In this document: positions 24,940 to 34,021 of the stretch, one piece after another | Position numbering within the stretch: the first letter of the stretch is position 1 | How the letters are laid out: every line of letters begins with the position of its first letter | Source of the DNA: Rhodococcus rhodnii | GTDB taxonomy: Bacteria > Actinomycetota > Actinomycetes > Mycobacteriales > Pseudonocardiaceae | Direction of reading: 5' to 3' | Assembly (NCBI GenBank): GCA_000720375.1 | Contig: JOAA01000016.1 | Location: 62,001-126,000, forward strand | Length of the DNA: 64,000 bases | Program-made: the position numbers and the translations under genes | Notes under the pieces: generated by a model | Database searches by the model: none | Told to the model about the DNA's origin: nothing | Seen by the model: only the letters and a program-made list of their open reading frames with translations

Positions 24940-25686
24940 CTAGCGGGCCTTGCTCGTCGGCATTGTGCCCACACCGCCGCGTCCGCCCGGCCGGTTCCAG
25001 ATCGGGTCGGTGATGCCGTCCGACGGCGGGCCGAACTGTGGTGTCGCGCGGTCGATGCCCAGAATGGCCGTCTCGTACCGGGTCATGGTCTGCACGGCCT
25101 TGCGCTTGAGCTTCTTCTTGTTGCTGCCGAACCCGAACGCGCTCGCCAGGCCGCCGATGCCCCCTCCAGCCGCGGCACCGAACGGCCCGCCGATGGCAAA
25201 CCCGGCGGCCGCGGCGCCACCAGCGGTCCCGAGACCGGACCACAACCCGCCCGTCGGGGCGCCTGGCATCGTGCTCTGCGCCGAGGTCAGCGCACCGCCG
25301 GAATCGTCGACCGGCTCGGCGATCCGGGTCGCCGTCTGGCCGAGCCCGGAGATCCACTTGGCGTTGTGCGCGACTTTGGCTCGTGCCTCATCCGCGCCCG
25401 CACCGGACCAGAACTGCATCAGCGCGAGCAATGACCGTTCCAGGTCAGCGGCGCCGGCCGAGAGCGTCTGGCCCTGCCTGCGCCACGTGTCGGCGAGGAA
25501 CTGCAACTGAGCCGGATTGGCCTCCCGCGAGACCATCTTGATCAGCGACTCGAGGCTGTAGCCGTTCCAGTGCGTGCCGCCTGTGACGTAGATGTCATCG
25601 TCAACCCGGCGCCCGGCCTTGACCGGCAGCGCGCCACGGATGTGGTGGAGTAACCCCTGGTAAAGACTGCCAAGCCCCGGTAACAC
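24940..25686 (-). CDS. WXG100/PPE-like substrate with glycine-rich segment
   Basis: The 248-residue protein starts at GTG 25686 after GGGAGGAC. Residues about 55-120 form a helical hairpin with FWSGAGADEARAKV at the turn, resembling WXG100-type ESX substrates. A Gly/Ala-rich hydrophobic stretch follows (GGAAAAGFAIGGPFGAAAGG), then a basic KKKLKRK patch and a Pro/Gly tail. Paired with an EspG-like gene it is a candidate type VII-secreted protein. No ESX core genes lie in the window. Confidence 0.6.
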   Translation of the reverse strand: MLPGLGSLYQGLLHHIRGALPVKAGRRVDDDIYVTGGTHWNGYSLESLIKMVSREANPAQLQFLADTWRRQGQTLSAGAADLERSLLALMQFWSGAGADEARAKVAHNAKWISGLGQTATRIAEPVDDSGGALTSAQSTMPGAPTGGLWSGLGTAGGAAAAGFAIGGPFGAAAGGGIGGLASAFGFGSNKKKLKRKAVQTMTRYETAILGIDRATPQFGPPSDGITDPIWNRPGGRGGVGTMPTSKAR

Positions 25687-25787
25687 TGGTGTGTCCTCCC
25701 TCGGCCACCACGCGTCAGCGAGTGTCCGATTATCCGGATTCGTTCATGGCCGCGCGACGGCCGAAATGCGGTCGTACGCTCAGTGCC

Positions 25788-26459
25788 GTGGCCAAGGTGC
25801 TGACGGTGTCCGACGAAGTGGTCGAATCGCTGTGGACCGATCAAGTCCACCGGCATTCGGTCGATCTCGTGCTGGCCGCGGGCGACCTGCCGTTCGACTA
25901 TCTGGAGTACCTGGCCAACGCCTTGGAGCAGCCGTGCGTGCTGGTTCCCGGCAACCACGACGTGGATCTGGGCGGCTACGCCCGCCGCCGCGGGCTCTGG
26001 ATGCGCGACGGATTTCCCGCGCGCTGGCCCGGTCCGCAAGGCTGGGTGGACACCGACGGCCGGATCGTCGATGTCGCGGGGCTGCGGATCGCCGGTCTCG
26101 GCGGTTCGATCCGGTACAGCTACGGGCCGAACCAGTGGACCGAGAGACAGCAATCACGGCGGGTGAAAACGCTCGCCCGGGCGGCTGACCGTCGGTACCG
26201 TCGAGATGGGCGAGGTGTCGACGTGCTGCTGACGCACGCACCACCGCTGGGGATCGGGGACCGCGAGGACCCACCACACCGCGGCTTCGCCTGCCTGCAC
26301 GACGCGGTGCGCCGGATGCGTCCGGCATGGCTGCTACACGGACATATCCATCCGCACGGTGAGACATTGCCTGAGCGGCGAATGGACCAGACCAGGGTCG
26401 TCAACACGGTCGGCTACAAGATCCTGGACATCACGCCGGGAGGTGACGGTGCAGACTGA
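25788..26459 (+). CDS. metallophosphoesterase
   Basis: The 223-residue calcineurin-like phosphoesterase has motifs in order: VLTVSDEV (first metal strand), LVLAAGDLPFD, VLVPGNHDVDL, LLTHAPPLGIGD and LLHGHIHPHG. The canonical DxH of the first strand is reduced to SDE, a variant seen in one branch of the family. GTG 25788 places the first motif at residue 7, as expected. The frame upstream to 25689 looks non-coding. Its 3' end overlaps the ParB-like gene by 11 bp, so the two are likely partners. Confidence 0.83.
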   Translation: MAKVLTVSDEVVESLWTDQVHRHSVDLVLAAGDLPFDYLEYLANALEQPCVLVPGNHDVDLGGYARRRGLWMRDGFPARWPGPQGWVDTDGRIVDVAGLRIAGLGGSIRYSYGPNQWTERQQSRRVKTLARAADRRYRRDGRGVDVLLTHAPPLGIGDREDPPHRGFACLHDAVRRMRPAWLLHGHIHPHGETLPERRMDQTRVVNTVGYKILDITPGGDGAD

Positions 26460-27285
26460 CACGGGATTTCCACGTGCTGACGCGGAAAACGACTTCCTGA
26501 GGGCGCGCCGCAGACAAGTGCTGTCCAGGCTGGCCGCGTGGCTGCGCCGCGAACCGGACGACGTGAACATCATGCTGCCGTTCGACGAAGTGGTCGAGGC
26601 ACTCGGCCGGGTCGGCGAACGCAGGCTCGGTCCCCAGGTGATCCGGCTGGACTCGATCGTCGGCAGCGTGGACCGGACCAGGGACTTCGACCGGCGTTTC
26701 CGGCCGACCTCGGGACGGCTGCGGGAGCGGTGGGAACGGCTGGCGCGGGCGCAGCGCCGGGGCGAACCGATCCCGCCGATCGAGGTGTACCGGGTCGGCG
26801 ACCTGCATTTCGTGTCCGACGGGCACCACCGGGTCTCGGTAGCGCACGCACTCGGCCAGGACACGATCGAGGCATACGTCACCGAAGTGCGTACCAAGAT
26901 CTCGGCGGACGGGATCCGGTTCCGCGGGGATCTGATCGTGAAGAACGACCGCAGGCTGTTCCTGGAACGCGTGCCGTTGTCCGGACCGGCCCGTGCGGCA
27001 ATGGTGCTCAGCGACCCGTGGCAGTACACGATTCTGAGCGAAACCGTTGAGGCGTGGGGTTTCCGGCTGATGCAGGACGAGAGCAAGTTCTACAACCGAG
27101 CGGAGATCGCGGCCAGGTTCTACGCCGAGGAGTTCGAACCGGTGGTCACCATGCTCAGGCAGGCCGGGCTGATCGGTGGCCGGACCGAGGCCGAGGCTTA
27201 CCTCGCGGTGAGCGAGCAGCGGTACCGGTTGATGCGCACCCATCGGTGGGATGATGACGTGATAGCCAAGCTGCGTAAGGGATAA
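26449..27285 (+). CDS. ParB/sulfiredoxin-fold protein
   Basis: The 278-residue protein begins at GTG 26449 just after GGGAGGTGAC. Its central domain has IPPIEVYRVGDLHFVSDGHH then RVSVAHALG, the GHHR phosphate-binding signature of the ParB/Srx fold. No helix-turn-helix of plasmid ParB type is obvious. The C-terminal part is helical (AEIAARFYAEEFEPVVTML). ParB-fold relatives include CTPases, free-serine kinases and nucleases, so the activity is open. It overlaps the metallophosphoesterase gene. Confidence 0.78.
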   Translation: MQTDTGFPRADAENDFLRARRRQVLSRLAAWLRREPDDVNIMLPFDEVVEALGRVGERRLGPQVIRLDSIVGSVDRTRDFDRRFRPTSGRLRERWERLARAQRRGEPIPPIEVYRVGDLHFVSDGHHRVSVAHALGQDTIEAYVTEVRTKISADGIRFRGDLIVKNDRRLFLERVPLSGPARAAMVLSDPWQYTILSETVEAWGFRLMQDESKFYNRAEIAARFYAEEFEPVVTMLRQAGLIGGRTEAEAYLAVSEQRYRLMRTHRWDDDVIAKLRKG

Positions 27286-27328
27286 AGGAGTTGCCGACGC
27301 GGGTCCGACCGGCCACAGTGTCCGATTG

Positions 27329-28636
27329 ATGGACATCGACTTCTTCGCCGGGATCGTTCGTACCGGTACGGTCCTGGGTGCCGACGCGGGCATGAGTCCC
27401 CAGGAGGTGCGGCGCTACCTGGGTGACGACCCGTGGGACACCGAGCTGTCGTGGGACTACGGTCTCGTCGAGTTCTTCTGGGACGTCAAGGGATCCCGGT
27501 TCGAGGTGAACCTAGGCCGGACAACGGAACAAGTGCCGTTCTCCGCGCTGGCAGCCAAGGTCTCCCTTGTCCCGCAGGAGGATGGGACTTATCTGGAGCC
27601 GACGTCCGGTGTCGTTGTGCATGTTCGTGACGGCCTGGTCTCTCTCATTGTGTCGACGCGCGGAGGCCTTGGTGGGTTGGACATTCCGGGTGACCGGCTG
27701 CCTGAGGTCAATTCTCACCCGGGTTTCTACGCGGACATCGTGCAGACCGGGACGGTGCTCGGCGTGGACGCGGACCTCGATCCGTCGGTCATTAGCCGGG
27801 TCCTCGGTGACTTCGAGTACGAAAACGACAACGGCGAGTCCTTCTGGTGGGGCTACGACATTGTGGAGATCTTCTGGCACAGACGGGCCAGCGGCCACGG
27901 TGTGATCGGCTCGCATTTCAGCGTGCAGACTCACCGGCTCAGCGCGCGTAACCGCCCACTGCTTTTCGCGGATCTGGAAGCCGAACTCGTCCGCCGTGGC
28001 GTGTCGTTGACACCGCTGCCCCTTTTTGAGGATTACCAGGACTACTGGCAGCCGGAGTCGAGGATGACGCTGACCGTGCACGTGCCGTGCGGTGAGGTGG
28101 AGCGGATCGGCTCGGACTACCGCCGGGACCCCGCGCAACCTGACTGGGGCGACCACCGAGCGATCTACCGCAGCATGAAGGAAGTAGTCAACTTCTCCCC
28201 CGCAGCCCGATCGAAGTGGATCGCCAAGCACAAACCCGCCGAGTACGCGTGGAGCTGGTGGATGCGTCGCATTAGGACGATCACGGGCCGTGCGACGGCA
28301 GCGGATCAGGTGCGCGACCGCGAGAAGTGGGTCGACTTCGGCTATTGGGCGTTCGAGCAGTGTCCGGCGCTTGACGTGCCCGCGGCGATGGTGGCGCAGG
28401 CGGTCGCGGAGTACACCGCGGACCTCGAAGACTCCCAACCGGAAATGCGTCGTCTCCCGGCGGACACCGTGGTTCGGGCGTGCCTCGCGCAGATCACCGG
28501 AAAGCTGGACCGCACCGACAAATCCCTTCTCGCCGCCGCCAGCCTGCACAGGCATGCGGTCGAGGACACCGCGTTGCTGGACTCTTGGATCGCTCGCCGG
28601 AACGACATTCCTAGCGCTTCGATGCCACGACTGTGA
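27329..28636 (+). CDS. protein of unknown function with duplicated N-terminal domain
   Basis: The 435-residue protein has two homologous N-terminal halves: FFAGIVRTGTVLGADAG... YGLVEFFWD (about residues 5-60) and GFYADIVQTGTVLGVDAD... YDIVEIFWH (about 130-185). The pattern recalls immunity-type proteins of polymorphic toxin systems, but I cannot assign a family. The C-terminal half is helical and Trp-rich (EYAWSWWMRRIRTITG). The start is ATG 27329; a TTG precedes it directly. No good ribosome site is seen. The 3' end overlaps a convergent gene by 26 bp. Confidence 0.7.
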   Translation: MDIDFFAGIVRTGTVLGADAGMSPQEVRRYLGDDPWDTELSWDYGLVEFFWDVKGSRFEVNLGRTTEQVPFSALAAKVSLVPQEDGTYLEPTSGVVVHVRDGLVSLIVSTRGGLGGLDIPGDRLPEVNSHPGFYADIVQTGTVLGVDADLDPSVISRVLGDFEYENDNGESFWWGYDIVEIFWHRRASGHGVIGSHFSVQTHRLSARNRPLLFADLEAELVRRGVSLTPLPLFEDYQDYWQPESRMTLTVHVPCGEVERIGSDYRRDPAQPDWGDHRAIYRSMKEVVNFSPAARSKWIAKHKPAEYAWSWWMRRIRTITGRATAADQVRDREKWVDFGYWAFEQCPALDVPAAMVAQAVAEYTADLEDSQPEMRRLPADTVVRACLAQITGKLDRTDKSLLAAASLHRHAVEDTALLDSWIARRNDIPSASMPRL

Positions 28637-29594
28637 CCCGATCGGGCAATGGCCGGACTTCGTCCATCAGCCGGTCCGCGTAGTTGTCGAGCAATCGGGT
28701 CCCGACTTGTTGCGCGTACCCGAAAAGCACCGCCCAGAGCAGCAAAGCCGCCTGTGAGCCAACGTAGATAATGCCGCTGACCAGACCCGCGCCCAACGCC
28801 AGCAACCCGACGACCGAGAGAGCGGCGCCGAGCAGGATCTTCACCAAGGCCTGATAGCCGATGAGCACGTACGGACTCAGGTCAGGCCGGCGCCGAATGA
28901 GCAGGAGGACAACGGAAATCGTGGCGCCCAACGCCCCGAAGAGTTGGACCATCCACACGTCCCACCCGGTGGCGGCCCGTCCCCCGGTGGGGCAAAGCAG
29001 TTGCGGCGCAGCGAGATTCGGCGGCATGCACGTAGGCACAAGTCCAGGCTTGAGCAGCCCGACCAACCCCAGCGCGGTGTTGAGGACGAACAAGGCAATG
29101 CTGATGACGATCAGCTTGTTGCGCAGCGCCCTTGCCGCGGCGTGCGCGTCGTCCGAGGCGTCGAACGCCGCCCGCATCGCGTCGACAACCGTTGCCCTGT
29201 CCGGGTTCTCCCGCTCTATGGCACTTCGCCGTGGGTCCCCTTCTTCGAGGTACATCCGGACTCGGGCCCGTAGCCCTGGCAGCCGGGAAGGCAGGTCAGG
29301 GTCGGCGGCCGCGAGGTAGATTTCGGCTTCGTGCAGGGCACGCCACGCTCGCTCGATGTGCCAGCCCGACCACCAGGACGCACCGGAGCGCCACCATTTG
29401 TTGTCCGCGCTGCGTAGGGCCGCGTCCACGATCTCAAGCGAGACCTCAGCTGCTTTGCGCGCCGCTTCCGTCGCCGGGGCAGGCGGCAAGGCGGCCAAAT
29501 CCGCTCGCACCCGCCGTGCCCTCGACTCGACCGTCAACTGCCAGTCGGTGACATCAGCCCCGACTTGCCAACCGACAGTGACATTTTCCACCAT
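28611..29594 (-). CDS. membrane protein with helical cytoplasmic domain
   Basis: The 327-residue protein has a soluble helical first half (about residues 1-165, including EAARKAAEVSLEIVDAALRS and WWSGWHIERAWRALHEAEIY). About four membrane helices follow: KLIVISIALFVLNTALGLVG, VQLFGALGATISVVLLLI, ALVKILLGAALSVVGLLALG and SQAALLLWAVLFGYA. A cysteine pair (CMPP...LLCPTGG) lies in an exposed loop. Related proteins occur in actinobacteria without known function. Confidence 0.75.
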   Translation of the reverse strand: MVENVTVGWQVGADVTDWQLTVESRARRVRADLAALPPAPATEAARKAAEVSLEIVDAALRSADNKWWRSGASWWSGWHIERAWRALHEAEIYLAAADPDLPSRLPGLRARVRMYLEEGDPRRSAIERENPDRATVVDAMRAAFDASDDAHAAARALRNKLIVISIALFVLNTALGLVGLLKPGLVPTCMPPNLAAPQLLCPTGGRAATGWDVWMVQLFGALGATISVVLLLIRRRPDLSPYVLIGYQALVKILLGAALSVVGLLALGAGLVSGIIYVGSQAALLLWAVLFGYAQQVGTRLLDNYADRLMDEVRPLPDRVTVVASKR

Positions 29595-29737
29595 GATCGA
29601 TCACCCCGAGTACAGGATGACACCGACCGATGCCCGATTTCAGCAGCCGAACGAGCGGTTTACGCAGGTCAACGCGGTATACCGAGCGCAACGCACGAAT
29701 GCGCACGGCAACCCAGAAAGCCCGAATGGCCCACCGG

Positions 29738-30237
29738 CGCCAGAAGGCCGAACACACCGTGTCGCATCGGCAGGCACGGCGCCCCGGATCACGCACCCAA
29801 CCATGCCGCAAAGGCGAACACACCGTGCCGCAATGGTCGACACGCCATGCCACAACGGTGGACACACCAAGCCGGAACGCGCATCTCACCACACCGCAAC
29901 GGCGAACACGTCCGGCCGAACAGTGGCGGGCACCGCACGCCGGGATGTACGCCTCGCCATGCGGAAACGGCAGACACCATGCTGCAACGCGCACCACACC
30001 CTGCCGGAACGGCGAACACCCCCACCGCACCGGTGGACACAGCATGGCGCAATAGCGGGCACCGTACGCCGGAACCCACACCTCACCGTGCGGGAACGGC
30101 GGACACGCCGTGCCGCAAAGGTCGACACGGCATACCGGAACGCGCATCTCACCGTGCCGGAAAGGCGGACATACCGTGCAGGAACGGTGGACACGCGGTG
30201 CTGGAGCGGGAATTTCGGGGTGCTGGAATGGTGGACA
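29738..30237. repeat. 22-bp degenerate tandem repeat array, about 22 units
   Basis: The region between the membrane-protein and vapC genes is built of units of exactly 22 bp with consensus ACCRTGCCGSAAMGGYGG ending in ACAC. Five units at 29800-29909 are in perfect register; some later units vary by 1-2 bp. A variant unit ending in CATCTC or similar recurs near 29887, 29955, 30084 and 30150, suggesting a 66-bp higher-order period. Because 22 is not a multiple of 3, all frames stay open, so long frames here are not evidence of coding. It is not a CRISPR array: there are no unique spacers. Confidence 0.88.
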
Positions 30238-30245
30238 TGGCGGGG

Positions 30246-30683
30246 TCAGGCTGGGATTAGGGTGAACCCTTCCGTTGCCGCGGCCTCACGCAGACGTTTG
30301 TCCCATGCCGCGAACCCGGTGATGTCCGGGTCCGCCTCGGCGGCGAGCACGGCTGAGGCGAGTTGGATCGCGTCACCTGAACGCAAATAGTGACGCCGAG
30401 CCAGTCTGGCCGCGGCTTCCAACACAACGACAGTGATGTCGACCGGGATGAACCTGGACCTGCCATCCGCGGTTCCGTAGTAGTCAGCCTCGAAATCCGC
30501 TACCAACAGCGCGGCTTCGTCACCGCTGAGCTCGCCGCACCGGGCCTTGCGCCAGATCGCGGACGGCACCTCCACTCGCGCGATCTGCGATACGACCATC
30601 GACGGGATTCCGCGGATCAGCTCGCTTTCAGGTTCGTCCGCGTAGATCTTCACCAGCGCCGACGCATCGCCGAAAACAATCAT
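30246..30683 (-). CDS. vapC: PIN-domain toxin VapC
   Basis: The 145-residue PIN-domain ribonuclease has the acidic active-site residues FGDASALVKIY (first Asp), VEVPSAIWR (Glu), LRSGDAIQLASA (Asp) and ITGFAAWDKRL (Asp). It would cleave RNA, often tRNA or rRNA, when free of antitoxin. Its ATG overlaps the antitoxin stop by ATGA. Its 3' end lies 9 bp from the 22-bp repeat array. Confidence 0.9.
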   Translation of the reverse strand: MIVFGDASALVKIYADEPESELIRGIPSMVVSQIARVEVPSAIWRKARCGELSGDEAALLVADFEADYYGTADGRSRFIPVDITVVVLEAAARLARRHYLRSGDAIQLASAVLAAEADPDITGFAAWDKRLREAAATEGFTLIPA

Positions 30684-31012
30684 TCGCCGCGATCTTCGCT
30701 GACGTAGTCGGACAACGATCTTCCCCTACCCGCCGCTTTCCTGGCCTTCTCGACTGCTTCGCGGGGTGGACGCACCCGGTGCCGAGCGATCCCTTCCTCG
30801 TCCACGTAGACAGTCACGGGCAACTGCGACACGAGGTCCACCCGCATCAGACGTTCCCTGATCCGGGTGTACTCATCGCCTTCCAGGTCGGCATTCGTTG
30901 CCGCCTCGAGGACCAACGTCATGAAGTCGTTCATGCTGCGCCGCTGGGCCGCTGCCGCCCGGCGGACACGGTCCACCAATTCGTCGTCTGCACGCCAGCT
31001 CACCTGCGCCAT
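30680..31012 (-). CDS. vapB: VapB-like antitoxin
   Basis: The 110-residue protein has an N-terminal ribbon-helix-helix-like segment: VSWRADDELVDRVRRAAAAQ then RSMNDFMTLVLEAAT. The C-terminal tail is acidic/basic (EAVEKARKAAGRGRSLSDYV), like regions that wrap the toxin. It should neutralise the adjacent VapC and repress their shared promoter. A perfect dyad overlaps its start codon, consistent with autoregulation. Confidence 0.85.
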   Translation of the reverse strand: MAQVSWRADDELVDRVRRAAAAQRRSMNDFMTLVLEAATNADLEGDEYTRIRERLMRVDLVSQLPVTVYVDEEGIARHRVRPPREAVEKARKAAGRGRSLSDYVSEDRGE

Positions 31013-31046
31013 GCTTGCATGCTAGCACAATGCCAGCATGCAAGCA
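31012..31046. promoter_or_regulatory. vapBC operator dyad
   Basis: TGCTTGCATGCT (31012-31023) and its exact complement (31035-31046) flank an 11-bp spacer and begin on the first base of the vapB ATG. Each arm contains GCATGC, itself a palindrome. Binding by VapB/VapBC is inferred. Confidence 0.75.
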
Positions 31047-31059
31047 CGGCCTGCCGCTG

Positions 31060-32241
31060 TCAGCCGGCGTAGGTGAGGTTCTTGCCGTTCGACGGGTCGA
31101 AGAGCTGCACCTTGTCCGTGTCGAACCAGATGTCCAGCGACGCGCCCTGCTGGGCCTCGGACGCCGCCGAAAGCCGGGTCACGACCTGCGAGCCGCTGTC
31201 CGGCACATCGGACGTCCCCGAGTCCGCGGCGAGCTCCTCCAGTTCCTGCGACGTCGCCTGGTCGCCTTCGACGGTGAAGTACGCGTACTTGTCCGACCCC
31301 ATCGACTCGAGTACGTCGACCGACGCGGCGAACGTCGCCCCGCCTGCCTTCGCCGATTCGTCGAGCAGGCGTGCGTCTTCGAAGTGCTCCGGCCGGATGC
31401 CGAGGATCACCTCTCGGGGCGCCCCCGCGGCTTCGACCAACGAGCGGATCCGGTCGGACAGCGCGAACTTGCCCAGCGGCGAGTTGACCTGGTTGTCGGC
31501 CAGGGTCGCGGGCAGGAAGTTCATCGAGGGCGAGCCGATGAAGCCTGCCACGAACAGGTTCGCCGGCTGCTCGTAGAGGAACTGCGGCGAGCCGATCTGC
31601 TGCACGATCCCGCCGCGCAGCACCACGACCCGGTCGCCCAGCGTCATCGCCTCGGTCTGGTCGTGGGTCACGTACACCGTCGTGGTCCCCAGCTGCTTCT
31701 GCAGTTTGGACAACGAGGTCCGCATCTGCACCCGCAGTTTCGCGTCCAAGTTGGACAGTGGTTCGTCCATCAGGAACGCCTTGGGGCTACGGACGATCGC
31801 CCGGCCCATCGCGACACGCTGCCGCTGGCCACCGGACAGGTTGCCCGGTTTGCGGTCGAGGTGTTGCGTCAGGTCCAGCGTGCGCGCGGCCTCCTCGACC
31901 TTCTCCCTGACGATCTTGTCGTCCACTTTGGCCAGTCGCAGCGGGAACGCCATGTTCTCCCGCACCGACATGTGCGGGTACAAGGCATACGACTGGAACA
32001 CCATCGCGATGTCCCGGTCCTTGGGCGCTTTCTCGTTCACCCGTTGGCCGTCGATGCGCAGTTCGCCGTCGGAGATGTCCTCAAGGCCTGCGATCATGTT
32101 CAGCGTCGTGGACTTCCCGCAGCCGGACGGGCCGACCAGGATGATGAACTCGCCGTCCGCGATCGTGAAGTCCGCTTCGGACACCGCGAGCGCACCGTCC
32201 GGGTACCGCTTGGTCACCTTGTCAAGCACGATTTCAGCCAT
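31060..32241 (-). CDS. sugC: trehalose importer ATPase SugC (UgpC/MsiK type)
   Basis: The 393-residue ABC ATPase of the CUT1 sugar-importer class shows Walker A GPSGCGKST, Q-loop MVFQSYALYPHMSV, signature LSGGQRQRVAMGRAIV, Walker B AFLMDEPLSNLDAKLR and switch VTHDQTEAMTLGD. The C-terminal regulatory TOBE-like domain includes IGSPSMNFLPA and GIRPEHFEDA. It energises import of alpha,alpha-trehalose with SugA/SugB and LpqY. The ATG lies 2 bp after the sugB stop. Order lpqY-sugA-sugB-sugC is as in M. tuberculosis Rv1235-Rv1238. Confidence 0.92.
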   Translation of the reverse strand: MAEIVLDKVTKRYPDGALAVSEADFTIADGEFIILVGPSGCGKSTTLNMIAGLEDISDGELRIDGQRVNEKAPKDRDIAMVFQSYALYPHMSVRENMAFPLRLAKVDDKIVREKVEEAARTLDLTQHLDRKPGNLSGGQRQRVAMGRAIVRSPKAFLMDEPLSNLDAKLRVQMRTSLSKLQKQLGTTTVYVTHDQTEAMTLGDRVVVLRGGIVQQIGSPQFLYEQPANLFVAGFIGSPSMNFLPATLADNQVNSPLGKFALSDRIRSLVEAAGAPREVILGIRPEHFEDARLLDESAKAGGATFAASVDVLESMGSDKYAYFTVEGDQATSQELEELAADSGTSDVPDSGSQVVTRLSAASEAQQGASLDIWFDTDKVQLFDPSNGKNLTYAG

Positions 32242-32243
32242 GA

Positions 32244-33086
32244 TCAACCCTTTACGGCACCAGAGGTCAGCCCCGCGACGATACGGCGCTGGAAGAACAA
32301 CACGAACAGGATGATCGGGATGGTGATCACGACGGCCGCCGCGGACACCGTCCCGGTCGGGTCCTCGAAGTACGAGGCGCCGGTGAAGAACTGCAGTGCC
32401 GCGGGCACTGTCCTGGACGCGTTCGTCGAGGTCAACGAGATCGCGAAGAGGAAGTCGTTCCAGCAGAAGATGAACACCAGGATGGCCGTGGTGAACACGC
32501 CCGGCGCGGCCAGCGGCGCGATCACCTTGCGGAACGCCTGGCCGGGCGTGGCACCGTCCATCTTGGCCGCTTTCTCCAACTCCCATGGGATCTCACGGAA
32601 GAACGCCGACAGCGTGTAGATCGACAGCGGCAGCGCGAACGTGATGTACGGCAGGATCAGCCCTGGCCACGTGTCGAACAGGCCCAGCGCCCGCTCCATC
32701 TCGAACAGCGGGGACACCAGCGACACCTGCGGGAACATCGCGATCAGCAGTGAAACACCGACCAGTGCGCGCTTTCCGGGGAAATCCAGGCGCGCGATGG
32801 CGTACGCGGCCATCGTGCCGAGGATCACCGCGATCACCGTGGCGATCACCGCGATGCCGATCGAGTTCACCAGTGCCCGCAGGAAGTCCGTGGTCTGGAA
32901 GATGTCGATGTAGTTCTGGAACGTCCACTCGGTCGGGATGAAGCTCCGGTCGGTGAGCGTTGCCTTCGTCTTGAACGACAGCGACAGGATCCACAGCACC
33001 GGCACCAGTGCGTAGACCACCACGACGACGTCGATCACGGTCCACCGGAACACCCGTCCCGGTGTCCGCGTTCCGATCATGGCCAT
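32244..33086 (-). CDS. sugB: trehalose importer permease SugB
   Basis: The 280-residue permease has six membrane helices and the cytoplasmic EAA loop [20 protein letters not shown], which docks on the SugC ATPase. The first helix is [20 protein letters not shown]. Its ATG shares one base with the sugA stop (TGATG). Specificity for trehalose is inferred from operon order and LpqY similarity. Confidence 0.92.
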   Translation of the reverse strand: MAMIGTRTPGRVFRWTVIDVVVVVYALVPVLWILSLSFKTKATLTDRSFIPTEWTFQNYIDIFQTTDFLRALVNSIGIAVIATVIAVILGTMAAYAIARLDFPGKRALVGVSLLIAMFPQVSLVSPLFEMERALGLFDTWPGLILPYITFALPLSIYTLSAFFREIPWELEKAAKMDGATPGQAFRKVIAPLAAPGVFTTAILVFIFCWNDFLFAISLTSTNASRTVPAALQFFTGASYFEDPTGTVSAAAVVITIPIILFVLFFQRRIVAGLTSGAVKG

Positions 33087-34021
33087 CAGCGCTTACCTCC
33101 CGGATCGGAGCCTGGTGCGGCCGTGCCGAACACCTTGATGAAGAGGAACGCGATGATCGCGACCGTGATGAAGATGAGTACCGACATGGTCGACCCGATA
33201 CCCAGGTTCAGGCCCTTGATCAGGTTGTTGTAGGTCTGGATCGACACCGACGACGTGCCAGGCGTGAGCACGAAGAGGTTGTCGAAGATGCGGAACGCGT
33301 CGAGCGTGCGGAACAGCAACGCCACCAGGATCGCCGGCTTCATCACCGGCACGATCACCTTGGTGAACCGCTGCCACGGCCCGGCACCGTCCATCGCCGC
33401 TGCCTTGAGCAGGTCGTCCGGCACCAGCGCCAGACCTGCCATCAGCAGCAACGCCATGAACGGCGTCGTCTTCCACACCTCGGCCGCCACGACGATGAAG
33501 AACGCGGGCACCTGGTCGGTCAGCAGCGACGAGTCCGGCGCCACCAAGTCACTCAGATAACCCGTGGTGTCCTGCCACGCGAACTTCCACGAGAAGGCCG
33601 CGACGACAGTGACGATTCCGTACGGGATCAGCGAAACCGTGCGGACCAGACCCCGGCCGACGATCGTGCGGTGCATGATCAGCGCGAGGCACATGCCCAG
33701 AACCAGCTCGATGATCACCGACACGACCGTGATCAGCATGGTCAGCCCGAACGCGGTCCACCAGTAGTTGCTGCCCAGCACGGTGATGTAGTTGTCCAGG
33801 AAGACGAACTCGCTCTGGTTGGGGAATCTCAGGTCGTAGCGCTGCATGGACAGCCAGATCGAGTAGATGATCGGCCACGCGGTGACCGCGACCATCACCA
33901 GCGCCGCGGGCGCGCAGAGCAGCCAGCCGAGTTTGCGTTCGGCGCGTTTTCCTTCCGACAGCTCGGGTTTCGGCTTCTTGCCGGTCTTCGCGGGTGCGGG
34001 TTTGACCGCTGTGTCGGTCAC
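33086..34021 (-). CDS. sugA: trehalose importer permease SugA
   Basis: The 311-residue permease has a Lys/Pro-rich cytoplasmic tail ([20 protein letters not shown]) and six helices. Its EAA loop is [20 protein letters not shown]. The GTG start overlaps the lpqY stop (GTGA). It forms the heterodimeric pore with SugB. Confidence 0.92.
   Translation of the reverse strand: MTDTAVKPAPAKTGKKPKPELSEGKRAERKLGWLLCAPAALVMVAVTAWPIIYSIWLSMQRYDLRFPNQSEFVFLDNYITVLGSNYWWTAFGLTMLITVVSVIIELVLGMCLALIMHRTIVGRGLVRTVSLIPYGIVTVVAAFSWKFAWQDTTGYLSDLVAPDSSLLTDQVPAFFIVVAAEVWKTTPFMALLLMAGLALVPDDLLKAAAMDGAGPWQRFTKVIVPVMKPAILVALLFRTLDAFRIFDNLFVLTPGTSSVSIQTYNNLIKGLNLGIGSTMSVLIFITVAIIAFLFIKVFGTAAPGSDPGGKR

Noticed and set aside
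29738..30237. Possible CRISPR array
   Set aside because: Units are contiguous with no unique spacers and no cas genes nearby; the 45.4 kb array is rejected for the same reason.
29356..30390. Long open frames on both strands across the 22-bp array
   Set aside because: They are by-products of a stop-free repeat whose period is not a multiple of three; composition is His/Thr/Arg-rich with no family resemblance and no ribosome site.
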